The translations under genes were made by a program, and so were the position numbers. A model generated the notes under the pieces. It saw only the letters and a program-made list of their open reading frames with translations, made no database searches and was not told the origin of the DNA. A DNA stretch of 13,766 nucleotides from an uncultured Sphingobacteriaceae bacterium (GTDB lineage: Bacteria; Bacteroidota; Bacteroidia; Sphingobacteriales; Sphingobacteriaceae), in the NCBI GenBank assembly GCA_937875035.1, contig CALNCF010000244.1, forward strand, positions 1 through 13,766. Direction: 5' to 3'. Shown here in pieces: positions 1-6,461 of this stretch (the stretch's first letter is position 1; each line of letters begins with the position of its first letter).

Positions 1-426
1 GGCGTGTCGCCTTTCGAACGCTTTAAGCTGGGCGGCGATGGGTTAACCGGCTTCGACTTCCTGGCAGGTTCGGAAGTGATCGGCTTAAGAGGATATGCGA
101 ATAACTCGATCATCCCGAATGCTAATTTCAAGAACATGGGAAGTCCGATCTTCAATAAGTTCACCCTGGAGCTGCGTCACCCGATCACCCTGAATCAACA
201 GGCAACGATCTACGCGCTTACGTTCTTCGAGGGAGGAAATACTTATGCGGAGTTTAAGGACTTCTCCCCGTATGCATTCAAGCGTTCGGCGGGTGTGGGT
301 GTGCGGATCTTCCTGCCGATCTTCGGGTTGCTGGGACTGGATTACGGGTATGGATTTGACGAGATTCCCGGGAACCCTGGTGTGAACAAGGGGCAATTCC
401 ACTTCTCGATCGGCCAGCAGTTTTAA
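1..426 (+). CDS. bamA: BamA, outer-membrane protein assembly factor (C-terminal part)
   Basis: This is the 3' end of a gene that starts before the window; the frame is open from base 1 and stops at TAA 424-426. The visible 141 residues are the last strands of a 16-stranded outer-membrane beta-barrel of the Omp85/BamA family, which inserts barrel proteins into the outer membrane. Evidence seen: a FKLGGDGLTGFD-like segment, the LRGY motif typical of the loop-6 region at about residues 29-32, alternating aromatic/polar strand patterns, a GLDYGYGFD segment, and a C-terminal ...FSIGQQF ending in phenylalanine, the classic barrel-insertion signal. The two ompH/skp genes immediately downstream are the usual Bacteroidota companions of bamA and support BamA over other Omp85 members such as TamA. 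The N-terminal POTRA domains lie outside the window and cannot be judged. Confidence 0.9.
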   Translation, partial: GVSPFERFKLGGDGLTGFDFLAGSEVIGLRGYANNSIIPNANFKNMGSPIFNKFTLELRHPITLNQQATIYALTFFEGGNTYAEFKDFSPYAFKRSAGVGVRIFLPIFGLLGLDYGYGFDEIPGNPGVNKGQFHFSIGQQF

Positions 427-439
427 TGCGGTATAACGG

Positions 440-452
440 CTGTGTTACACAG
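440..452. promoter_or_regulatory. 13-bp perfect palindrome in the bamA-ompH gap
   Basis: CTGTGTTACACAG is a perfect inverted repeat with 6-bp arms around a single central T, 14 bases after the bamA stop and 68 bases before the ompH start. No T-run follows directly, so it is not a good intrinsic terminator. It could be a regulator site, a weak attenuating hairpin or chance. I see no clear TAnnTTTG box in the 427-520 gap. Confidence 0.3.
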
Positions 453-520
453 ACCGGGAATTATATGTTTTTTGGAAATTATTCGTTATTTAGGTCAACG
501 TATCATAATCTGATCATACT

Positions 521-1096
521 ATGAAAAAGTTATTAATTGCCTGTTCACTCGTATTGTTTTCGGTGATGGCACACGCGCAAACCAAGTTTTGTTTCGTCGA
601 TTCGGAGTATATCCTGAAGCATATCCCTGAGTATAAATCAGCTCAGCAGCAGCTGGACGACCTTTCCGAGCAATGGCAGAAGGAAGTGGACACGAAATAC
701 GCGGAAATTGAAAAGCTGTATAAATCGTACCAGGCTGAGCAGGTATTGCTGTCGGAAGACATGCGTAAAAAACGCGAGCAGGAGATTGTAGACAAGGAAA
801 AAGCGGTGAAAGACTTCCAGAAGCAAAAGTTCGGCTTCCAGGGTGACCTGTTCAAACGTCGCGAAGAACTGGTGAAACCGATCCAGGACCGTGTTTTTGA
901 AGCGGTGAACAAGTACGCCGAGCAGTACAGCTACGGGGTGATCTTTGATAAATCGGGCGACGCGACCATGCTTTATTCAAGCTCCAAGCTGGATAAAAGC
1001 GCCGACATCGTTACCGCGCTGGGTTATAAGCCAGGCGATTTCAGCGGTGAGAAATCGGCAAAATCGGGTGCTAAAACCGATCCGAAGAAAAAATAA
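521..1096 (+). CDS. OmpH/Skp-family periplasmic chaperone, first copy
   Basis: Encodes a 191-residue exported protein of the OmpH/Skp family, which holds unfolded outer-membrane proteins in the periplasm and delivers them to the BAM complex. The N-terminus is a clear signal peptide: MKK, a hydrophobic core at about residues 4-15, and a likely signal peptidase cut after AHA at residue 19. The mature part begins with FCFVDSEYILKHIPEY, the conserved first strand and helix of the family. A long charged helical stretch at about residues 38-125 fits the coiled-coil tentacles, and a YGVIFDKSGDATMLYSS segment forms the closing strands. The tail is lysine-rich. The length is normal for the family. The ATG at 521 is chosen because the signal peptide starts there. 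It lies 94 bases after bamA and 35 bases before a second homologous gene, suggesting co-transcription. Confidence 0.9.
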   Translation: MKKLLIACSLVLFSVMAHAQTKFCFVDSEYILKHIPEYKSAQQQLDDLSEQWQKEVDTKYAEIEKLYKSYQAEQVLLSEDMRKKREQEIVDKEKAVKDFQKQKFGFQGDLFKRREELVKPIQDRVFEAVNKYAEQYSYGVIFDKSGDATMLYSSSKLDKSADIVTALGYKPGDFSGEKSAKSGAKTDPKKK

Positions 1097-1131
1097 ATGT
1101 TATATTCGGCCAAAATATTTAATGACACACA

Positions 1132-1681
1132 ATGAAGAAAATCTTTAATCTTTTTTTAATCGCTGCGTTTTGCCTGGTGGGTATGATAAGCGCGAATGCA
1201 CAAGCCCTGAAATTCGGCCATATTAATTCTGCCGACCTGCTGGCAGCCATGCCGGAGATCAAGGACGCGGAGAAAAAATTACAGGAATTCAGCGCTACCT
1301 GAGGGGCAATTGAAAGTAATGACCAACGAGTATCAAACCAAGGTTACTTCTTTCCAGAGCCAGGAAGCCAGCATGGCAGATCCGATCCGCCAGTCTAAGA
1401 TAAAAGAGATTACAGATCTTGAAAACCGGATCCAGGATTTCCAGCAAACGGCACAGGAATCGATCTCCAAGAAAAAAGAAGAGATCTATGCGCCGATCCT
1501 GAAAAAAGCAGAAGACGCGATCGTTGTTCTGGCAAAGGAAAAAGGATATGCTTACGTATTCGATACCAGCCTGGGCGCGACCATTTATGCACAGGAATCG
1601 GACGATATGATGGACATCGTTAAGAAGAAATTAGGCATCACCGCTGCCGCACCGGCACCTGCGGTTGCACCTAAAAAATAA
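1132..1681 (+). pseudogene. OmpH/Skp-family periplasmic chaperone, second copy, frame broken at codon 57
   Basis: A second OmpH/Skp gene lies 35 bases after the first. The 5' part starts at ATG 1132 and gives a signal peptide (MKKIFNLFLIAAF, cut after ANA at about residue 23) and the family start LKFGHINSADLLAAMPEI. It stops at TGA 1300-1302 after 56 residues. The rest of the family domain continues without interruption in the +1 frame from GAG 1301 to TAA 1681: a helical charged region, then YAYVFDTSLGATIYAQ and an alanine/proline-rich tail ending PKK. Joining the frames restores a protein of about 182-183 residues, normal for the family. Between ACC (1297-1299) and GAG (1301) there is one T where a Leu codon fits the family, so loss of two bases or gain of one explains it. 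It may be a real pseudogene, a sequence error, or, less likely, recoding. Confidence 0.75.
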
Positions 1682-1700
1682 TACGACCTGATAGTCGTGA

Positions 1701-1734
1701 AAAAAGCCGCAGTATTCCTGCGGCTTTTTCTTTT
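1701..1734 (+). terminator. Intrinsic terminator after the second ompH
   Basis: GCCGCAG (1706-1712), loop TATTC (1713-1717), CTGCGGC (1718-1724) form a perfect 7-bp GC-rich stem, extended by A5/T5 pairing and followed by a T-rich tail (TTTTTCTTTTT). It starts 20 bases after the second ompH stop. A smaller hairpin ACGAC/GTCGT (1683-1698) precedes it. It separates the bamA-ompH unit from the nuo operon. Confidence 0.93.
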
Positions 1735-1805
1735 TATGACGAAGCAGTAAGCCTCCCGGTTTCACTGCGCTTCAGGCCTCTGCGGAGATCTCAGCTAAAT
1801 CACCG

Positions 1806-1845
1806 AAAGCTATCGCTACTCCATAACTTTTTGTAGCTTTGGAGT
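1806..1845. repeat. Two interleaved inverted repeats at the nuoH promoter
   Basis: AAAGCTA (1806-1812) is the exact reverse complement of TAGCTTT (1834-1840), and ACTCCA (1818-1823) is the exact reverse complement of TGGAGT (1840-1845). The order A-B-A'-B' is the topology of an H-type pseudoknot if transcribed, or two overlapping operator-like dyads in DNA. The right arms overlap the putative -7 box, so protein binding there could block the promoter. Function is unknown and chance is possible. Confidence 0.4.
1834..1841 (+). promoter_or_regulatory. Putative Bacteroidota -7 promoter box for the nuoHIJKLMN operon
   Basis: TAGCTTTG matches the Bacteroidota consensus TAnnTTTG exactly, 17 bases before the nuoH ATG, implying a very short leader. 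No clear -33 TTG is seen at the usual spacing. The position after a strong terminator and before the first gene of the operon supports it. Confidence 0.55.
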
Positions 1846-1858
1846 GTTTCCGTAAAGA

Positions 1859-2917
1859 ATGGTCTTTTACCTCGTTTCCATATTCATTGTGGCATTTATT
1901 GCCTTGTATGCGCTTATGGCTGTATGGGCCGAGCGTAAGGTATCTGCCTATATGCAGAACCGCCTGGGACCAATGGAAACCGGTAAGTTCGGGTTGTTCC
2001 AGACCTTTGCCGATATTATCAAGCTTATTCAGAAAGAAGATATTGTTCCGACAGCTGCCGATAAGGCGCTGTTCTTTATCGCCCCGGTGCTGGTATTCCT
2101 GTCGGTGTTCATGGGCTTTGCCGCCCTGCCGGTTACCTACGGGTATATCAGCTCAGACATCAGCCTGGGTGTGTTCTACCTGCTGGCGGTGGTTTCCATT
2201 GAAGTGGTGGGCATCCTGATGGCCGGCTGGTCATCCAACAACAAATACGCATTGCTGGGCTCGGTACGCTCGGTCGCCCAGATCATCTCTTACGAGATTC
2301 CGGCTGTGATCGCGGTGCTTTCTGTGGTGATGCTCTGCGGTTCGCTGAACCTGCAGGACATTACCATGCAGCAGGGCATCTATGCCGCCGACCCGATCTA
2401 TTTCTTAGGGATATGGAAAGTGAATGCCGTTGGAGGTTTCCCGGCATGGCATATTTTCCAGGCGCCGCATCTCCTTATTGCTTTCTTCATTTATTTTACC
2501 GCCTCGCTGGCAGAATGTAACCGTGCGCCTTTCGACATCCCGGAAGCGGAGTCGGAGATCGTGGCGGGCTTTCATATTGAGTACAGCGGCTTTAAGTTCG
2601 CCGCCCTGTTCCTGGCCGAGTACGCCATGATGTTTTTGGTTTCGATGATTGCCGTGGTGCTGTTCCTCGGTGGATGGAATACGCCTTTGCCGAACATCGG
2701 TTCGCTGGCGCTGGCCGACTGGACATCGGGTGTTGCCTGGGGTGTCTTCTGGATCATCGGTAAGTCTATGGTGATGGTGCTGATCCAGATGTGGGTACGC
2801 TGGACATTCCCGCGGTTCCGTATGGACCAGCTCATGTCATTCTGCTGGAAAGTATTGATCCCGGTATCATTTGGTTGTATGCTGATTTCCGCTATCTGGA
2901 AACTGGCCGTTATATAA
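1859..2917 (+). CDS. nuoH: NADH-quinone oxidoreductase subunit H (NuoH)
   Basis: This 352-residue membrane protein is the complex I subunit (ND1 in mitochondria) that joins the peripheral arm to the membrane arm and forms much of the quinone chamber. Seen: about eight hydrophobic segments; AERK at residues 24-27 and NRLGP near 34-38; KEDIVPTAAD at about 59-68; the signature loop ECNRAPFDIPEAESEI followed by VAGFHIEYSG at about 219-244, which lines the quinone cavity; and WVRWTFPRFRMDQLM at about 312-326. These match the family throughout and the length is typical. ATG 1859 puts the first membrane helix at the N-terminus as expected. It is the first gene of the operon here; nuoG or another nuo gene would usually precede it, but an ompH gene and a terminator do. 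nuoI starts 5 bases after its stop. Confidence 0.96.
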   Translation: MVFYLVSIFIVAFIALYALMAVWAERKVSAYMQNRLGPMETGKFGLFQTFADIIKLIQKEDIVPTAADKALFFIAPVLVFLSVFMGFAALPVTYGYISSDISLGVFYLLAVVSIEVVGILMAGWSSNNKYALLGSVRSVAQIISYEIPAVIAVLSVVMLCGSLNLQDITMQQGIYAADPIYFLGIWKVNAVGGFPAWHIFQAPHLLIAFFIYFTASLAECNRAPFDIPEAESEIVAGFHIEYSGFKFAALFLAEYAMMFLVSMIAVVLFLGGWNTPLPNIGSLALADWTSGVAWGVFWIIGKSMVMVLIQMWVRWTFPRFRMDQLMSFCWKVLIPVSFGCMLISAIWKLAVI

Positions 2918-2922
2918 GCGCT

Positions 2923-3546
2923 ATGGGAAACGCAGATCATATCAAACGGAACAATTGGCTGCAACGCCTTACAGGCTTGTGGCGGGGAATGCTGCTGACC
3001 TTATCCTACACGATCCGCAGAGGAAAGCGTAAGAATGCAGGTCCGAAATCGGATCAGTATTTCGAGCAGGTGCAAGGAACTGTCACCCTGCAATACCCGC
3101 ATGAAAAGCTGCCCGTACCCGAGAACGGACGTTACCAGCTTCACGTGGAGATCGACGACTGTATTGTCTGCGATCTGTGCGCGAAGATCTGCCCGGTCGA
3201 CTGCATCGACATCATCTCGATCAAATCGGTAGAGGATATGGGCAAGACCTCCGACGGAACGACCAAACGTTTGCATGCCGCTAAGTTCGATATCGATATG
3301 GGCAAGTGTATGTTCTGCGGATTGTGCACGATCGTTTGTCCGACGGAATGTATTATCATGACGGATGAATACGACCGCAGCTTTTCCGATCCGAAGGAGC
3401 TGATCTACCCGTTCTCCTTCATGACCGAGGCGGAAGCAGAAGAAAAAAGAGCTGCCCTGGCGAAATCGGAGGCAGAAAAGAAAGCCGCCAAAGAGGCTGC
3501 GTTGAAAGCAGCGCAGGAAGCAAAGAAAAAAGCAGAAGACCAATGA
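2923..3546 (+). CDS. nuoI: NADH-quinone oxidoreductase subunit I (NuoI), with an extended C-terminus
   Basis: This ferredoxin-like subunit carries two 4Fe-4S clusters that pass electrons toward the terminal cluster N2 next to quinone. In 207 residues it shows two CxxCxxCxxxCP motifs: C80, C83, C86, C90 (then C94) and C129, C132, C135, C139 (then C143). The basic and hydrophobic N-terminus (about residues 12-38) fits the helix that lies on the membrane against NuoH. The last roughly 39 residues (169-207) are almost only Ala, Glu, Lys and a few others, predicted to be a charged helix or coiled coil and extending beyond the usual NuoI core. The start at ATG 2923 is chosen because it follows the nuoH stop by 5 bases; the same frame is open farther upstream only inside nuoH. 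Its stop overlaps the nuoJ start (ATGA). Confidence 0.95.
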   Translation: MGNADHIKRNNWLQRLTGLWRGMLLTLSYTIRRGKRKNAGPKSDQYFEQVQGTVTLQYPHEKLPVPENGRYQLHVEIDDCIVCDLCAKICPVDCIDIISIKSVEDMGKTSDGTTKRLHAAKFDIDMGKCMFCGLCTIVCPTECIIMTDEYDRSFSDPKELIYPFSFMTEAEAEEKRAALAKSEAEKKAAKEAALKAAQEAKKKAEDQ

Positions 3547-4073
3547 GCGTATATACCCTGATCTTTTATTTTTTTGGTTTGATGATGCTCGCGTCGGCCT
3601 TGTATGCCGTGATCAGCACGAACCTGGTACGCTCGGTGTTCTCCCTGTTCCTCACGTTCTTTTCGGTGGCGGGGATCCTTGTCTTTACACGCGCCGATTA
3701 TTTAGCGATCTCGCAGCTGATGATCTATGTAGGAGGAATCCTGGTCGTGCTGCTGTTCGGGATCATGCTTTCCGATAAGAATGTACTGGAGCTCGTGGGC
3801 CGCAAGGGAAGGAAGGCTATTGCGGCTTCTGTACTGAACCGTGTACTGGGAGCAGGGCTCGCCTTGCTTTTATTCGCAGTGCTGGCCTGTGTGTTCCTGG
3901 ATGATGGCTGGAAAAGCGTTGTCAGCGAATCTCAGCAGGCAGAGCCGATCCAGTCGACCGGCTTTATGATGATGACCACGTACCTGCTGCCTTTCGAGAT
4001 GATCTCCTTGTTATTGCTGATGGCCCTGATCGGCGCGGCATACATTGCACGTAAACCTAAACACAACAGATAA
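3543..4073 (+). CDS. nuoJ: NADH-quinone oxidoreductase subunit J (NuoJ)
   Basis: A 176-residue integral membrane subunit of complex I (ND6 in mitochondria), with five hydrophobic helices. The segment DYLAISQLMIYVGGILVVL at about residues 52-70 is the conserved third helix, whose YVGG turn corresponds to the pi-bulge region that moves during coupling between quinone reduction and proton transport. The second half is more variable, as in the family, and the C-terminus is basic (ARKPKHNR). ATG 3543 overlaps the nuoI stop by four bases and TAA 4071-4073 overlaps the nuoK ATG by one base, so translation is probably coupled along nuoI-J-K. The length and position between nuoI and nuoK leave little doubt. 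Confidence 0.95.
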   Translation: MSVYTLIFYFFGLMMLASALYAVISTNLVRSVFSLFLTFFSVAGILVFTRADYLAISQLMIYVGGILVVLLFGIMLSDKNVLELVGRKGRKAIAASVLNRVLGAGLALLLFAVLACVFLDDGWKSVVSESQQAEPIQSTGFMMMTTYLLPFEMISLLLLMALIGAAYIARKPKHNR

Positions 4074-4384
4074 TGAGCACGATACCCCTGGAACATTTTC
4101 TTCTGATGTCGGCAGCTTTGTTCTGCATCGGTCTGTACGCGGTGCTGACACGGCGGAACCTGGTGATCATGCTGATCGGCATTGAGCTGATGGTGAATGC
4201 CGGCGTGATCAACCTTGCCGCCTTCGGAGCCTTCGAGACCTCGCATCATGAAGGACAGATGATGGGCATTTTTGCCATCGTGCTTTCGGCCGCTTCGGTA
4301 GCTGTCGCGCTGGCGATCATCTTAAAAGTATATCAACAGTTTAACACGATCGAGCCCGGCAAGATCGATACCCTTAGAAATTAA
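4073..4384 (+). CDS. nuoK: NADH-quinone oxidoreductase subunit K (NuoK)
   Basis: A 103-residue, three-helix membrane subunit of complex I (ND4L in mitochondria) that forms part of the proton path between the quinone chamber and the antiporter-like subunits. Seen: the N-terminal IPLEHFLLMSAALFCIGLY helix, RRNLVIMLIGIELMVNAG with the conserved membrane glutamate at residue 38 (Glu36 in E. coli), and a third helix at about 63-85. In that helix the second conserved glutamate (Glu72 in E. coli, in an AAAEAA context) aligns with Ser75 in SAASVA, so this acidic residue is absent. The length is normal. It overlaps nuoJ upstream and nuoL downstream by one base each (TAATG), so the start and end are well fixed. 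Confidence 0.95.
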   Translation: MSTIPLEHFLLMSAALFCIGLYAVLTRRNLVIMLIGIELMVNAGVINLAAFGAFETSHHEGQMMGIFAIVLSAASVAVALAIILKVYQQFNTIEPGKIDTLRN

Positions 4385-6404
4385 TGCAGGCACAGGCGCT
4401 ACATACCTTTCCCCTGAACACGATCACCCTTTTGGGGCTGACCGTGCTGCTCCTGCCTTTGCTGGCTTCGGCGCTGATCGCCGCATGTGCGAAACTCTTC
4501 GGTAAGAAGAGCCATGTGGTGGCTTTGCTGGCCAGCATCCCCGCGCTCTTACTTTCGATGTTTATCCTTACGCAGGTGTGGAACAGCTCCTCGGCACAAT
4601 CGGATATCCGCTGGATCAGCATCGGGACGGTTTCTATCCATACCGGTATACTGATCGATGCTACCTCGGCGCTGATGCTGGTGATGGTCTCGTTCATTGC
4701 GACCTTAGTGCAGGTATTCTCCGTTTATTATATGAAGGGCGATGAGGGTTACGCGCGTTACTTCGCGTATCTCAGCCTCTTTGTGTTCGCCATGTTCGGA
4801 CTGGTCTTGGCTGATAATCTCCTATGGCTTTATATCTGCTGGGAGCTGGTAGGCTTTTGTTCTTACCTGCTCATCGGCTTCTGGAGGGAACGTGATGCGG
4901 CTTCGCAGGCGAGCAAGAAAGCCTTCCTGATGAACCGGGTCGGCGACCTGGGCTTCCTGGTGGGACTCTTTATCCTGTATAGCCAGTTCTCTACGTTCGA
5001 CCTGTCGGCGCTGGGAATATCCAGCCAGGCGATCCTGCATGGAGATGCTTCTTTCTTGTCGCACATCGCGGTATCTGATATTTACTGGCTGCACGCGGCG
5101 GGTTTTTGCCTGCTGATAGGAGCTCTTGCCAAATCGGCGCAGTTCCCCTTACATACCTGGCTTCCGGATGCCATGGAAGGACCTACTCCTGTATCCTCCC
5201 TGATCCATGCGGCTACGATGGTCGTAGCAGGGGTGTACCTGCTTATTCGTATGTCGCCGGTGTTCAGTCCGGAGGTGTTGACCACCATTGCCTTTGCCGG
5301 GGCCTTTACGGCTTTTATGGCAGCGACCATCGCCGCCGTTCAACAGGATATTAAAAAGGTATTGGCGTATTCTACCATTTCGCAATTAGGCTATATGGTG
5401 ATGGCAGTAGGGGTAGGCTCTACGGCTGCTGCGTTCATTCACCTGCTTACCCATGCCTTTTTCAAGTGCCTGCTGTTCCTGGCGTCGGGGGTGATCATTC
5501 ACGAGCTTAAGCATTATTTTGAGCACGAGGGGATGCATAAGGATTCGCAGGATATGCGTAACATGGGCGGCCTCCGTAAAAAATTACCGCTTACTTTTTA
5601 TACCTACAGCATCGCTGCCGCTGCGCTTGCCGGTCTGCCGTTCTTTACGGGTTTCCTGTCGAAGGATGTGATCCTGGCCCAGTCGCTGTATTGGTCGGCA
5701 GCACAGGGCGAAGTCCTCGCGTACCTGGTGCCCTTCTTTGGTTTTGCCACGGTGCTGCTCACCGCGTTCTATATTACGCGCCAGTATGTGCTGGTATTTT
5801 TTAAGAAGAGCGATGTTGATTTCCCGGTATTTAAGGAGCCTGTTCTTGTAAAGATACCGCTGGTATTGCTGGCGGCCTGCTCCCTGTTCCCTTTGTTTTC
5901 CCTTCATCCTTTTTCCTTAGAAAACTCTGTACTGGCCGAAGGCCTGAACCTCGATATTAAGCATCTTCCGCTGGTACCCCTGGGTTCGGTGATCCTGCTT
6001 ATGACAGGAGCCGGCTGGGCTTACGCGATCTATGTGAAAGGATTGATCAGCCCGTTATCTTCAGGAAGCATCCTGCGGAAGTTTTTATATAAGGGCTGGT
6101 ATATTGATGAGCTCTACCAGGCGCTGTTCATCCGGCCGGTGGTAGCTGTTTCGGGGTGGATGAAAGAATTTGATACGAAGGTGATCGACGGATTTGTTAA
6201 TTTCCGGTACTGGTCCGGCGTTTGGCAGCTTTCATCAGCTGGTTCGACCGGGTGGTGATCGATGGTATCGTAAACGGGTTGGCACGGCTTGCCGGGCTGG
6301 CCGGTAATATGATCCGCCTGGCGCAGACGGGAAGCATACAGGGGTATATAGGTATGGCCGTATTCGGGCTCATCATCCTGTACGTTATTACCCGGGTTAT
6401 CTGA
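4384..6404 (+). CDS. nuoL: NADH-quinone oxidoreductase subunit L (NuoL), frameshifted near the 3' end
   Basis: The distal antiporter-like proton-pumping subunit of complex I (ND5). The intact frame runs 4384-6258 and would give 624 residues with an abnormal tail. The family sequence continues in the -1 frame from about 6222 to TGA 6402-6404 (LAAFISWFDRVVIDGIVNGL and a last membrane helix). One T missing from the run at 6221-6223 would restore a protein of about 673 residues. Seen: WELVGFCSYLLIGFW with Glu154, GALAKSAQFPLHTWLPDAMEGPTPVS with Lys250, a HAFFK segment with Lys361, and GFLSKDVIL with Lys427; these match the E. coli charged residues Glu144, Lys229, Lys342 and Lys399. The break lies in the region of the lateral helix and removes the last helix that anchors it. 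Sequence error is the likeliest cause. Confidence 0.9.
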
Positions 6405-6423
6405 TTATAAAATGAGTGTAGGT

Positions 6424-6440
6424 CCTGTAGATATTACAGG
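6424..6440 (+). repeat. Short hairpin in the nuoL-nuoM gap
   Basis: CCTGTA (6424-6429), loop GATAT, TACAGG (6435-6440) is a perfect 6-bp inverted repeat in the 57-base gap between nuoL and nuoM, the longest gap in the operon. No T-run follows, so it is not an intrinsic terminator. It could be an RNA processing or stability element, or chance. Confidence 0.4.
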
Positions 6441-6461
6441 TTGATATAACATAAAGAAAGA

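Noticed and set aside
1291..1310. Programmed +1 frameshift of the prfB type in the second ompH
   Set aside because: No correctly spaced Shine-Dalgarno-like stimulator and no slippery CUU codon precede the UGA, and such recoding is not known for ompH; kept only as a minor alternative.
1730..1833. Small gene or repeat element between the ompH terminator and the nuoH promoter
   Set aside because: Imperfect complementarity (GAAGCAGT versus ACTGCGCTTC) and an AGGCCT palindrome are present, but there is no start, stop and leader arrangement or clear repeat family.
2791..2922. Longer start for nuoI at 2791
   Set aside because: The extension lies wholly inside nuoH and encodes no NuoI-like sequence; ATG 2923 follows the nuoH stop by 5 bases.
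3001..3543. 180-residue minus-strand open frame opposite nuoI
   Set aside because: It is antisense to the 4Fe-4S motifs and the Ala/Lys-rich tail; the Phe- and Cys-rich product is a by-product of that composition.
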